A stretch of DNA of 64,000 bases from Salinibacillus xinjiangensis (GTDB lineage Bacteria > Bacillota > Bacilli > Bacillales > Alkalibacillaceae). Where the stretch lies: assembly GCF_009649735.1 (NCBI RefSeq), contig NZ_WJNH01000003.1, positions 1-64,000 on the forward strand. The letters run 5' to 3'. Position numbers and translations under genes: made by a program. Shown one piece after another: positions 9,310 through 18,515 of this stretch. How positions within the stretch are numbered: the first letter of the stretch is position 1; the number at the start of each line of letters is the position of its first letter. The notes under the pieces are model-generated. The model saw only the letters and a list, made by a program, of their open reading frames with translations. It searched no databases and had not been told where the DNA came from.

Positions 9310-9725
9310 AGAGGAAATGTCCTTCATGATGCCAGTGAAGGACAAAACCGCTTCAAAGTGCAGAGGAAATGTCCTTCATGATGGCAATGAAGGACAAAAT
9401 CACTTTAAAACAAAGAGGAAATGTCCTTCATGATGGCAATGAAGGACAAAATCACATCAAAAAGCAGAGGAAATGTCCTTCATGATGGCAATGAAGGACA
9501 AAATCACATCAAAAAGCAGAGGAAATGTCCTTCACAACACCAATGAAGGACAAAACCTCTTCAAAAAGCAGAGGAAATGTCCTTCATGATGCCAATGAAG
9601 GACAAAACCGCTTCAAAGTGCAGAGGAAATGTCCTTCACAATGCCAATGAAGGACAAAACTCCACCAAAACACAGAGGAAATGATCTTCATAATTCCGAA
9701 GAAGAAAAAGTCAAATCAAGGCTTT
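9310..9725. repeat. 52-bp tandem repeat with an internal palindrome (7 copies plus 1 decayed)
   Basis: Copies of AGAGGAAATG start at 9310, 9362, 9414, 9466, 9518, 9570, 9622 and 9674, every interval being exactly 52 bp. Each of the first seven holds the inverted repeat TGTCCTTCA, 9 bases, TGAAGGACA. The loop and the flank (CGCTTCAAAGTG or CACATCAAAAAGC) vary slightly. The eighth copy has lost the palindrome (ATGATCTTCATAATTCCGAA). No coding sequence explains the array. It fills the gap between two convergent genes. Confidence 0.95.
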
Positions 9726-9726
9726 T

Positions 9727-10113
9727 TTACGCCTCACTCTTTTTTAAATTCACCAACACATTAAAAGCAAAAACAAAAACCCCAATTAATACAAGTGTCC
9801 CCCCGACTGCCGTTCCAATTACGAGGGGAGTACTTGTCATGTTACCAGTTTGTAGCATGACAAATAAAGAGATCATCATGAGTGGTAAGCCAATGTTATG
9901 AAGCCAAAAATGGATTTTGGCTAAGGCTTTCTTTTCAAGCTCAGGAAATAAAACATAAATTAGTCCTATTAAAGTAAGTGCAGTCCATCCGAGAAGATTT
10001 ATGTGTACGTGGACACCTGTTAGATTATATTGGTGAGATGTAGACATGTAGTAGCCAATACTGACCCCGATCATAAAGTACACTACTGAAATCTTAATGA
10101 GTGTTGTTCCCAA
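9727..10113 (-). CDS. small heme-copper oxidase subunit I-like membrane protein
   Basis: 128 residues with four predicted membrane helices. Conserved His motifs (STSHQYNLTGVHVHINLLGW near residue 25 and KIHFWLHNIGLP near 70) resemble the heme-ligand helices of cytochrome c oxidase or NorB subunit I. The protein is much shorter than a catalytic subunit and may bind heme without oxidase activity. The start is TTG 10113, 8 bases after GGAGG; an outer TTG at 10128 overlaps that site. Its stop lies 2 bases from the end of the 52-bp repeat array. Confidence 0.72.
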   Translation of the reverse strand: MGTTLIKISVVYFMIGVSIGYYMSTSHQYNLTGVHVHINLLGWTALTLIGLIYVLFPELEKKALAKIHFWLHNIGLPLMMISLFVMLQTGNMTSTPLVIGTAVGGTLVLIGVFVFAFNVLVNLKKSEA

Positions 10114-10209
10114 TTTTTTCACCTCCAATCTACTGTATTAACACTCATTATTGTAACGGGATTTTTAATATTCGGAAATTATACCAAAGTATACTTTTTC
10201 ATAAAACGT

Positions 10210-11400
10210 TCACAAATACAGGCTAGCTAGAAAAATTCCTAAGGTTTCCTGATAAATTTCTTCAAATTGACTCAAGGGAAGAGGATTGATTCCTTGCCCA
10301 AGTTCAACAGTGTAGCCAGGTCTACGCCATTCCTGAATAAACCAGTCTTTATAGCCTGCATAGCTATCAACGGTTTGGATGGGCTGGTAGCCACTCACTC
10401 GCGCAAACTCGTTCACAATGGTTTCGGCTTCAGGTGGCTCTAAATTTTCAAAGCCCCAGTAAATGACTTCTCCTTGCGTGTGGAAAGCGAGGACACGGTC
10501 AAAATTACGATTACCTGTTAGTTCGGCAATTGCAATCGCCTCAGGCTCGGTTAGTGGAGCCTCACCTGGATAATCTCTAGGGGCAGGCTGCTGTTCTTTG
10601 CGTTCCTTTTCAATCTCCCACCTAGCTGGATATTGATTGTTTAAATCAACTCCACGTATATTGGCCTTCCAATTGGAAAAGTTGGTCCTTCCATTGTTTA
10701 TATCTAACACCTGCTCGCGATAAGGCTCTTCATCGGGTGGTCCCTCAATAACGAGATTAACCCCATCTGGATTGACCATAGGTACAACGGAGAGTAATAC
10801 TTCATGATAATAGGGCTGAACTTGCAGGCCACGAATTGGTTGCTGATTCGTTAATGCTAGTAAGTAATCATTGATAAAGGTCATGATAACTGGAGTTGTG
10901 ATCCATTCATTGGCATGAAACGAGCCATTCCAGTGAACCTGTTTTTCCCCCCGGCCAATGACAAATTCAGGGATTGATTTTCCCATAACGGATTGACCGA
11001 TATTCAATGTGCGGATAAAGGGATAAATATACGCTAACACCCGCATATCTTGAATCAAATCGTTATATGTGTAAGGTTGATTTCCGTTTACTACTCTCCA
11101 TGTAACACGTCTTGGTAAAATGATTTCTTGCCCCACAAATAAATTGGCAGGATTAATTTGTCGATTCATAAAGGAGATATGACTTATAGGAATGTTTTGC
11201 TGCTGAGCAATTCGCCAGAAGGTATCTCCGGATTGAACGGTATATGTTTCCGTGACAAAGCCAGGAATTCGTATGTTTTGGCCTATGGCTAACCGAGACG
11301 GGTTAATGTCTGGATTGGAGTCAATGATAAGCTGTAATGGGATTTGAAAGACTTGACTATATGCCCAAAGATTATCTCCGGAATTTACAGTAATATTCAT
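10210..11400 (-). CDS. yqgT: LysM-domain M14 metallopeptidase (gamma-D-glutamyl-meso-diaminopimelate peptidase I type)
   Basis: A 396-residue protein with two LysM domains (about 1-45 and 52-96, TYTVQSGDTFWRIAQ) followed by a carboxypeptidase M14 domain. The zinc ligands are in FHANEW (His/Glu) and the FHTQG region; the catalytic Glu is in YTVELGQG near the end. This layout matches Bacillus endopeptidase I (YqgT/ENP1), which cleaves the D-Glu-diaminopimelate bond in cell-wall peptides. No signal peptide is present, which fits a sporulation or cell-wall recycling role. GGGGG precedes ATG 11400. Confidence 0.88.
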   Translation of the reverse strand: MNITVNSGDNLWAYSQVFQIPLQLIIDSNPDINPSRLAIGQNIRIPGFVTETYTVQSGDTFWRIAQQQNIPISHISFMNRQINPANLFVGQEIILPRRVTWRVVNGNQPYTYNDLIQDMRVLAYIYPFIRTLNIGQSVMGKSIPEFVIGRGEKQVHWNGSFHANEWITTPVIMTFINDYLLALTNQQPIRGLQVQPYYHEVLLSVVPMVNPDGVNLVIEGPPDEEPYREQVLDINNGRTNFSNWKANIRGVDLNNQYPARWEIEKERKEQQPAPRDYPGEAPLTEPEAIAIAELTGNRNFDRVLAFHTQGEVIYWGFENLEPPEAETIVNEFARVSGYQPIQTVDSYAGYKDWFIQEWRRPGYTVELGQGINPLPLSQFEEIYQETLGIFLASLYL

Positions 11401-11572
11401 GCTGTACCCCCTATATTTTAAAGTCTCACGTACAATATATGAACATAGGGAAATAAATATATGTACAAATATTGAGAAAATTAGCCAAAAAAAAGTTCAT
11501 AAAAAAGGAGTTTCTTCCAAGGACATCTAATATTATAATAAGGGAAGAGCATATAAAAAAGGAGGGCTTAAT

Positions 11573-11809
11573 GTGGCATTTATAATTACTTCACCATGTA
11601 AAGATGAAAAAGCGGCTGAATGTGTTGAAGTTTGCCCTGTAGAATGTATTGAAGAGGGCGAAGATATGTTTTACATTGATCCAGATATTTGCATCGACTG
11701 TGGTGCCTGCGAAGCAGTTTGCCCGGTAGAGGCAATTTACCATGAGGACGATGTTCCTGATGAGGAAAATGAATACATCGAACTAAATAAAAAGTTTTTC
11801 CAATCTTAA
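11573..11809 (+). CDS. fer: ferredoxin (7Fe or 8Fe bacterial type)
   Basis: A 78-residue acidic electron carrier. The first cluster region has Cys in SPCKDEKAAECVEVCPVEC; the second is CIDCGACEAVCP, a perfect 4Fe-4S motif. The wide spacing in the first group (C-x7-C-x3-C) fits Bacillus-type ferredoxins that hold a 3Fe-4S plus a 4Fe-4S cluster. The start is GTG 11573, with GGAGGG 6 bases upstream; the ATG one base earlier is in another frame. A strong terminator follows. Confidence 0.92.
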   Translation: MAFIITSPCKDEKAAECVEVCPVECIEEGEDMFYIDPDICIDCGACEAVCPVEAIYHEDDVPDEENEYIELNKKFFQS

Positions 11810-11813
11810 TTAT

Positions 11814-11852
11814 AAGGACTGCTTCTCATGAAAACGGAGGCAGTCCTTTTCA
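11814..11852 (+). terminator. Rho-independent terminator of the ferredoxin gene
   Basis: AAGGACTGC pairs with GCAGTCCTT around a 17-base loop and is followed by TTCATTTT. Confidence 0.75.
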
Positions 11853-11872
11853 TTTTAGGAGAGTGAAGAATC

Positions 11873-12847
11873 ATGAGGGAAATACCTTTTCAGCAAATAG
11901 ATGGTTTTCGGCTTGGGCATGCGCAAGATGAGAAAGCGGCTACAGGCTGTAGTGTGATTATATGTGAGGAGGGAGCAGTTGGTGGTGTAGATGTACGAGG
12001 GGGTTCTCCTGGAACAAGGGAAACCGATTTATTGGATCCTAAAAATTTAGTTGAGGATGTTCATGCTGTGTTTTTGTCAGGCGGGAGTGCCTATGGCTTA
12101 AATGTTGGCGGAGGGATTATGCAATTTTTAGAGGAAAAACAAATCGGATTTGATGTTCAAGTGGCCAAGGTACCAATCGTCTCGGGTGCCATATTATTTG
12201 ATTTGTTTCCCGGTAATCCTACTGTAAGACCTGATCATCAAATGGGCTATCAGGCCTGTGAAGGGGCATATCAAAATGAGCCTTTACAAAACGGCAATGT
12301 GGGGGCTGGAACTGGAGCAACAGTAGGAAAGTGTTTAGGGCCTGAATTTGCTATGAAAGGTGGTCTAGGGACATATGCTGTTCAAATCGGGGATTTACAA
12401 ATCGGAGCAGTGGTTGCGGTTAATTGCTTCGGTGATGTGATTGATCCGAAAACAGGTGGCATCATTGCGGGCGTCTATGATCAAAAACATCAATCTTTTT
12501 TATCCTCAGAACAACAACTTCTGTCTCAATCTGACCAAACTGAAAAAACGAATCGTTTTAAAGGGAATACGACGATTGGAACGATTGTCACCAATGCCAA
12601 GCTGAATAAAGGTCAAGCTAGCAAAATATCTTCAATGGCTCATGATGGACTGGCACGGACGATGCGCCCTTCGCATGCATTAGTGGATGGTGATACGATC
12701 TTCACAATGAGTACGAACAAAGTGGAAGCCGAATTAAATGTAGTTGGGATGCTAGCAACGACCGTCATGGAAAAAGCAATCATAAAAGCGGTAAGAGAAG
12801 CTAGAACCAGTCATGGAATTTTGGCATATAACGACCTCCGTGATTAA
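11873..12847 (+). CDS. P1 family peptidase (DmpA/L-aminopeptidase-D-esterase-like, Ntn hydrolase)
   Basis: 324 residues. FRLGHAQDEKAATGCSVI, VRGGSPGTRETDLL and FLSGGSAYGL are conserved in the P1/S58 family. NVGAGTGATVG and the later NTTIGTIVTNA, whose Thr would become the N-terminal nucleophile after self-cleavage (about residue 230), mark the Ntn-hydrolase core. Relatives include DmpA aminopeptidase and nylon-oligomer hydrolase; the natural substrate is unknown. AGGAGAG precedes ATG 11873. A short palindrome spans the stop codon (CGTGATTAAATCACG). Confidence 0.87.
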   Translation: MREIPFQQIDGFRLGHAQDEKAATGCSVIICEEGAVGGVDVRGGSPGTRETDLLDPKNLVEDVHAVFLSGGSAYGLNVGGGIMQFLEEKQIGFDVQVAKVPIVSGAILFDLFPGNPTVRPDHQMGYQACEGAYQNEPLQNGNVGAGTGATVGKCLGPEFAMKGGLGTYAVQIGDLQIGAVVAVNCFGDVIDPKTGGIIAGVYDQKHQSFLSSEQQLLSQSDQTEKTNRFKGNTTIGTIVTNAKLNKGQASKISSMAHDGLARTMRPSHALVDGDTIFTMSTNKVEAELNVVGMLATTVMEKAIIKAVREARTSHGILAYNDLRD

Positions 12848-12945
12848 ATCACGAATACAATAATTCAAAAAAGGTCTGTTAAAATAACTTTATTTTCAGT
12901 AAAATAGCAGTATCAATGTGCCAGAATAAAAGGAGTTTCTTCAAC

Positions 12946-15900
12946 ATGAATTCATATGTAGATACTAAAGTCGATCAAAAATTGAGTAAACTTGCGACCC
13001 TTTATGACAGGATCAATGAATATGGGGATATACATCAAGCCGAAAAAATGCTTGATCTAATGAAAAAATATAAGAACGAACAATTAGTGGTCGGATTCTC
13101 AGGACATTTTTCAGCCGGTAAATCAACCATGATCAATCACTTAGTTGGTGAAGACATCCTGCCATCCAGTCCGATTCCTACTAGTGCAAATTTAGTTCAG
13201 GTGAAATCTGGTGCTCCGTATACGCGCGTGTTTTATCGGTATGAGTCGCCGGTTGAATATTCTTCCTCTATTGATATCGATACCATTAAATCACTATGCA
13301 AAGACGGTGATGCGATTAAGGAAATTGAAATTAGCAAACATATTGCATCTCTCCCTCAGCATGTTTCGATTTTGGATACACCAGGGATTGACTCTTCCAA
13401 TGATGCAGACAGAATTATCACGGAATCAAGCTTACATATCGTGGATACGCTTTTTTATGTGATGGATTACAATCATGTACAGTCAGAGGTCAATCTCGCC
13501 TTTCTGCAGGAGCTTCAGTCACGAGGGAAGCCTTTTTATCTAGTTGTTAATCAAATCGATAAGCATCAAGAGGAAGAGCTTTCTTTTGAGGAGTTTAAGC
13601 AGAGTGTAGATGTTGCTTTAAGCAATTGGAATTTGCAGCCTAAGGGTGTTTTTTATACTTCTTTACACAAACAAGAGCTTGAGAACAACCAGTTTTCAGA
13701 GCTCAAGGACTTATTTCATGATTTTATGGAACAAAAAGAGGATATCATTGAGCACACGTTAATCCATTCCTCAAAGGCTTTGATTCAAGATCATATTGAA
13801 TATTATCGCAACCAACAATCAGAGCAGTTAGAAGACCTACAGGAAAAAATAACTGATTTAGAAAGCAGGCTGTCAACAGGGGATCAAACCATTAACGATG
13901 TGGCGGAAAAACTAGAGGATATGCAGAATCGCGATCAAAAGGTTGAACGAATCTTTAAGGAGTCTCTAGACTCGATTTTTAAAAATGCTTATTTAATGCC
14001 TTATGAGAATCGGGAGAAGGCAAAACACTTTCTCGAATCCATGCAGCCTGGTTTTAAGGCTGGTGTTTTGTTTGCCAGGAAAAAAACAGAACAGGAACGC
14101 GAAAATCGTTTAGAGGATTTTTTTAAGTCTTTAATGGAAGTGGCCTCTGTTCAATTAGATTCTCACATACGTGACCTATTGCAAAGGGTAACCAAAGAGC
14201 AAGGTGTTGGGGATGAGGAGCTCCTTAAGGAAATTCAGGACTTTACCATTCAGTATGAGCAGGGACGTCTCAAAAAGCTGATTAAATCAGGTGCAGAGGT
14301 AACAGGTAATTATGTACTTGTCTACACGAACGATGTTGTCCAGGATTTAAAACAGTCTGCGAATCAGCAATTACTAGATATTTGGGAACAGATTCGTGGT
14401 CGAATTCAACAGCAAACGAAGCAAGTTTTGGAGGAAAAGAAGGATGAGCTTGAGCTTTATGAGGAGATCAATAAAGCGAAAGATCAACTTGCTCAAATTC
14501 AATCAGATATTGAACTTAGAGAGAAACAGTTGAACGAAAAGCTATTCGGCGAATACACGGAAAATAAGGATTTGATAGATAAGGTTGAAAGGATTCTTCA
14601 GGAAAGAGAATCCAGCATTCAACAAAGTGAAGCGGTTCTCAATCAGACTAATGAATCGTACGAAAAGGACACTACTGAAGAAGTAGTGGATACCAATCAA
14701 CAAGAAAACCTTATTTCAGTTGAGGATACTGTGAGCCGACTTGAAAAATCCATAAATGTTATCCAGGATATTCGTGGTTTTCAGTCGCTAACCAAGGAGC
14801 TAGTGGACAAAAAAGAACGTTTGGAGAACCGCCAATTTACGGTTGCTTTATTTGGGGCTTTTAGTGCCGGTAAATCTTCCTTTGCAAATGCCCTTTTAGG
14901 GGAAAAGGTATTGCCAGTTTCTCCTAATCCTACGACCGCAACCATTAACAAGATAAGTCCGCCAAATGTGGATCATCCGCATGGAACGGTAGCGGTTCAG
15001 CTGAAGAAGGAGAAGGATTTACTGGATGACGTGTTCCATGTAACAGTAGGAATACCTGAACATTTGAGCACTGTTGAAGATGTTGTGAAATGGATGGATA
15101 CTGTTGAGTTATCTGACTTTGTAGACCAAACCAACGGGGCTAAAAACCTTTCCTTCCTACAGGCATTACAGGCAGGATTTTCAGAATTGGGACATCAACT
15201 CAATGATCAAGTCAGCACAGATTTAGAGCAAGCAACAGCGTATATTGCAGATGAAAAATATGCCTGCTACGTGGAATGGATTGAAATTTTTTATGATACA
15301 CCATTCACTCAAAAAGGAATTACTCTAGTGGATACCCCTGGAGCCGACTCTGTAAATGCGAGACATACTGATGTAGCATTCGAATACATCAAAAGTGCTG
15401 ATGCATTGTTATTTGTCACGTATTACAACCACGCATTTTCAAGGGCTGACAGAGAGTTTTTAATTCAACTCGGCCGTGTGAAAGATGTGTTTAGCTTAGA
15501 TAAAATGTTTTTCATGATTAATGCAGCCGATTTAGCGAAGGATGATGAAGAATTAACACTTGTCCAATCCTATGTGACGGAGAGATTGCTGGAATTCGGA
15601 ATACGAAATCCTAGAATGTATCCTGTCTCAAGTAAATGGGCTATAGAGGATAAACAAAAGAATATAACAGAATCCAAATCTGGGTTGCCTGCATTTGAGC
15701 GTGATTTCTACACCTTTATCGAGGATGAGTTGACTGGAATCTTTATTCAATCAGCCCTCCATGATCTTAATCGTTCTGTAAATACGCTCTCCGAATATAT
15801 TAAAACCGCGTCAATGGGTGAGAATGAAAAAGCGCAGAAAAAACGTACCTATGAAGAGGACCAAAAACAAGCCATAGATACTGTAGAGGGTGTCACATCC

Positions 15901-16593
15901 GAGCGCTATCAGCAATCCATTACTCAGGAATTAGAGGAACTGACGTATTATATTCATCAACGGGTCTTTTTGCGTTTTGCAGATTTAATTAAGGAATCGA
16001 TTAATCCGGCTACCATTCAGTCAAATGGAAAGAAAGGTAAACAGGAATTAGCAACAGCCATTCGACAACTTCTACAATACATGCAAAATGATTTGATTCA
16101 AGAGCTTCAAGCTACAGGGCTGCGGCTGGAAACATTTATGCAAAAACAATTGAACAAGATTGTCGAGGAAGTGCAAGACAATTCATTGTTCCAAGCGTAT
16201 GAACTGACTTTCCCAGATCACCTGGAATATAATTATGAATCGCCCCAGGTAGAGCTGAAATTAAATCAAATTGACATGGATCATTTCAAAGACGCGTTAG
16301 CCCAGTTCAAAAATACGAAAAGCTTCTTTGAACGAAATGAAAAAGAAGACGTAAAAGAGACCATTCAGAGCATTTTAAAACCAATGGTTAAAGAGCAGCT
16401 TGAGGAGCAACGAGACCGAATGAAACAGGATTATCTAGCGCAATGGGACCAAACGTTTGAATATGGAAAAGACCTAATGAAGGACACCATTCAAAACTAC
16501 TTTGATGGGCTTTTATACAGCATGTCCGCTGAAGTGGATCTTAACGAGCTACAAAATAAGTACAAACAACTACAATCACAAGCAAGGATTTAA
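12946..16593 (+). CDS. dynA: double dynamin-like GTPase DynA (YpbR)
   Basis: A bacterial dynamin of 1215 residues made of two fused dynamin-like halves, as in B. subtilis DynA, which tethers and fuses membranes and helps cells survive pore-forming stress. The first GTPase has GHFSAGKST (P-loop, about residue 47) and DTPGIDSSN; the second has GAFSAGKSS (about 645) and DTPGADSVN. The guanine-specificity positions read NQID and NAAD, non-canonical versions of NKxD. Long coiled-coil segments separate the halves. The start ATG 12946 follows AAAGGAG; an upstream ATG at 12916 has no good site. Confidence 0.93.
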   Translation: MNSYVDTKVDQKLSKLATLYDRINEYGDIHQAEKMLDLMKKYKNEQLVVGFSGHFSAGKSTMINHLVGEDILPSSPIPTSANLVQVKSGAPYTRVFYRYESPVEYSSSIDIDTIKSLCKDGDAIKEIEISKHIASLPQHVSILDTPGIDSSNDADRIITESSLHIVDTLFYVMDYNHVQSEVNLAFLQELQSRGKPFYLVVNQIDKHQEEELSFEEFKQSVDVALSNWNLQPKGVFYTSLHKQELENNQFSELKDLFHDFMEQKEDIIEHTLIHSSKALIQDHIEYYRNQQSEQLEDLQEKITDLESRLSTGDQTINDVAEKLEDMQNRDQKVERIFKESLDSIFKNAYLMPYENREKAKHFLESMQPGFKAGVLFARKKTEQERENRLEDFFKSLMEVASVQLDSHIRDLLQRVTKEQGVGDEELLKEIQDFTIQYEQGRLKKLIKSGAEVTGNYVLVYTNDVVQDLKQSANQQLLDIWEQIRGRIQQQTKQVLEEKKDELELYEEINKAKDQLAQIQSDIELREKQLNEKLFGEYTENKDLIDKVERILQERESSIQQSEAVLNQTNESYEKDTTEEVVDTNQQENLISVEDTVSRLEKSINVIQDIRGFQSLTKELVDKKERLENRQFTVALFGAFSAGKSSFANALLGEKVLPVSPNPTTATINKISPPNVDHPHGTVAVQLKKEKDLLDDVFHVTVGIPEHLSTVEDVVKWMDTVELSDFVDQTNGAKNLSFLQALQAGFSELGHQLNDQVSTDLEQATAYIADEKYACYVEWIEIFYDTPFTQKGITLVDTPGADSVNARHTDVAFEYIKSADALLFVTYYNHAFSRADREFLIQLGRVKDVFSLDKMFFMINAADLAKDDEELTLVQSYVTERLLEFGIRNPRMYPVSSKWAIEDKQKNITESKSGLPAFERDFYTFIEDELTGIFIQSALHDLNRSVNTLSEYIKTASMGENEKAQKKRTYEEDQKQAIDTVEGVTSERYQQSITQELEELTYYIHQRVFLRFADLIKESINPATIQSNGKKGKQELATAIRQLLQYMQNDLIQELQATGLRLETFMQKQLNKIVEEVQDNSLFQAYELTFPDHLEYNYESPQVELKLNQIDMDHFKDALAQFKNTKSFFERNEKEDVKETIQSILKPMVKEQLEEQRDRMKQDYLAQWDQTFEYGKDLMKDTIQNYFDGLLYSMSAEVDLNELQNKYKQLQSQARI

Positions 16594-16599
16594 AAGGGG

Positions 16600-16632
16600 A
16601 AAGATAGCTATTTAATTGGCTATCTTTTCTTT
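16600..16632 (+). terminator. Rho-independent terminator of dynA
   Basis: AAAGATAGC pairs with GGCTATCTTT around TATTTAATT and is followed by TCTTTG. The next 278 bases (16633-16910) before cshA hold no gene that I can support; they probably include the cshA promoter and a long leader. Confidence 0.75.
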
Positions 16633-16910
16633 GTTACGTTTAACGAAATGTTCTATAAAAATCAGTCTTTTGGACAAAATTGGTCTTATAACTAGATTTT
16701 TTATCCTATTTCCTTTAAAATTGCTAAAGTATGGCAGTAACGTGAAAATGTTTTGAACATACCTATTCGTAAAGAGACCGTAACTTAATACACTAGGAAG
16801 GGTAAATTCAGTCATAAGGTAACATACTATAGGTAAAATAAATGATGACAAGTATACGGCACCTAAAATCATATATACGAAAAGGCAACACAAGAAAGGA
16901 TTGAAATAAT

Positions 16911-18389
16911 TTGAAGAAATTTAAAGACTTTAACATAAGTGAGGACACGCTACAAGCTATTTCTGCAATGGGATTTGAAGAAGCAACTCCTATTCAAGAA
17001 AAAGCGATTCCAGTAGGTTTATCTGGCAAAGATCTAATTGGACAAGCACAGACAGGAACAGGGAAAACCACTGCTTTCGGAATTCCGCTTGTGGAAAAAG
17101 TAGATACAACGAGTGGTAATATCCAAGGTATCATTTTAGCCCCAACTCGTGAACTCGCTGTGCAAGTAGCTGAAGAGCTTAACCGTATTGGTACAAAAAA
17201 AGGCATATTTACACTACCTATCTATGGTGGACAGGACATTGGTCGCCAAATAAAGGCATTGAAGAAACGACCACAAATCATTTCGGCAACACCTGGTCGT
17301 TTGTTAGACCATATGAAGAGAAGAACCATTCGCTTAGATAAAATTCATACCGTCGTTCTAGACGAAGCGGATGAAATGCTTAATATGGGCTTTATTGAGG
17401 AAATTGAAGAGATTTTAGCTGCTGTTACTTCAGAGCATCACACTATGCTATTCTCAGCTACCATGCCGAATAAAATTGAGGCATTGGCACAACGTTTTAT
17501 GAACAATCCAGAAATGATTCGCACGAAAACAAAAGAAATGACAGTTAAAAATATCGACCAACAATATATCGATGTTCCAGAAAAGCAAAAGTTCGATGTT
17601 CTAAGTCGTCTCTTAGATATTCAGTCTCCAGAATTAGCAATTGTGTTTGGTCGTACGAAGAAGCGTGTGGATGAGCTAACAGAAGGGTTAAAGAAGAGAG
17701 GCTATTCCGCAGAGGGAATTCATGGGGATTTGTCTCAATCTAAGCGTGACCATGTCATTCGCTTATTTAAGGAGCAAACCATCGATATCATGGTAGCAAC
17801 AGATGTGGCAGCACGTGGTTTAGATATTTCAGGTGTAACCCATGTATACAACTTTGATATTCCACAGGATCCTGAAAGCTATGTCCACCGAATTGGTCGT
17901 ACAGGACGTGCTGGGAAGAAGGGCTTGTCTGTTACACTCGTAACACCACGTGAAATGGGACATTTACGCATTATTGAGAAGGTTACGAAAACTAGGATTG
18001 AGCGCCAATCCATTCCAACTTACAGTGATGTTATTGAAGGAAACAAGCAATCGGCAATTGATCAGTTAAGACAAACAGCAGAGAATGACAATATTAGTGA
18101 ATTTAAATCGATGGCGGAAAACCTGTTAGATGACATTGATTCGGTCACCTTAGTGTCGGCTGCCATTAAATTATTAACGAAGGAGCCAGACCGCACTCCA
18201 GTTCAACTGACATCGGTTGCTCCACTCCGTTCGAAAAAGCCGAAAAATGATGGGAATCGCAGACGATCCAACGACCGTAAATATAAAGACCGTAAATACA
18301 AGGATCGGAAACCAAGAGACAGACGTGACCGCCGCAATAAGGACCAACGCAATAAACGAAATTGGGGCGGAAAAGGGAAAAGAGATTAA
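16911..18389 (+). CDS. cshA: DEAD-box RNA helicase CshA
   Basis: 492 residues, the length of B. subtilis CshA. The order is Q motif ([13 protein letters not shown]), [22 protein letters not shown] (about residue 150), SAT, then [11 protein letters not shown] Lys/Arg-rich tail (about 440-492, with repeated [10 protein letters not shown]) gives nonspecific RNA binding. CshA unwinds RNA in the cold, in ribosome assembly and in the degradosome. The start is TTG 16911 after AAGAAAGGA. The leader of about 280 bases resembles the long 5' regions of cold-induced helicase genes, but no known motif was recognised in it. Confidence 0.94.
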   Translation: MKKFKDFNISEDTLQAISAMGFEEATPIQEKAIPVGLSGKDLIGQAQTGTGKTTAFGIPLVEKVDTTSGNIQGIILAPTRELAVQVAEELNRIGTKKGIFTLPIYGGQDIGRQIKALKKRPQIISATPGRLLDHMKRRTIRLDKIHTVVLDEADEMLNMGFIEEIEEILAAVTSEHHTMLFSATMPNKIEALAQRFMNNPEMIRTKTKEMTVKNIDQQYIDVPEKQKFDVLSRLLDIQSPELAIVFGRTKKRVDELTEGLKKRGYSAEGIHGDLSQSKRDHVIRLFKEQTIDIMVATDVAARGLDISGVTHVYNFDIPQDPESYVHRIGRTGRAGKKGLSVTLVTPREMGHLRIIEKVTKTRIERQSIPTYSDVIEGNKQSAIDQLRQTAENDNISEFKSMAENLLDDIDSVTLVSAAIKLLTKEPDRTPVQLTSVAPLRSKKPKNDGNRRRSNDRKYKDRKYKDRKPRDRRDRRNKDQRNKRNWGGKGKRD

Positions 18390-18396
18390 TTTTTAC

Positions 18397-18429
18397 AAAA
18401 AGCTAATGACTAGGCTCATTAGCTTTTTA
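18397..18429 (+). terminator. Rho-independent terminator of cshA
   Basis: AAAAGCTAATGA pairs with TCATTAGCTTTTT around CTAGGC and ends in a T run. Confidence 0.88.
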
Positions 18430-18515
18430 TTGTTCAAAAACTATCTTTATGTACCCTAAAAATGTTATACTTTCTGAAGGTTATCCGAGTATTTGAATTA
18501 ATGGAGGACATAAAT

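Noticed and set aside
9310-9725. CRISPR array
   Set aside because: The repeats are contiguous 52-bp units without unique spacers, and no cas genes are nearby.
9629-9901. 90-codon plus-strand ORF
   Set aside because: It consists of the last 52-bp repeat units and the antisense of the heme-copper-oxidase-like gene, and has no ribosome site.
16612-16893. 93-codon minus-strand ORF upstream of cshA
   Set aside because: No good ribosome site and no recognisable protein; the region is better seen as the cshA promoter and leader.
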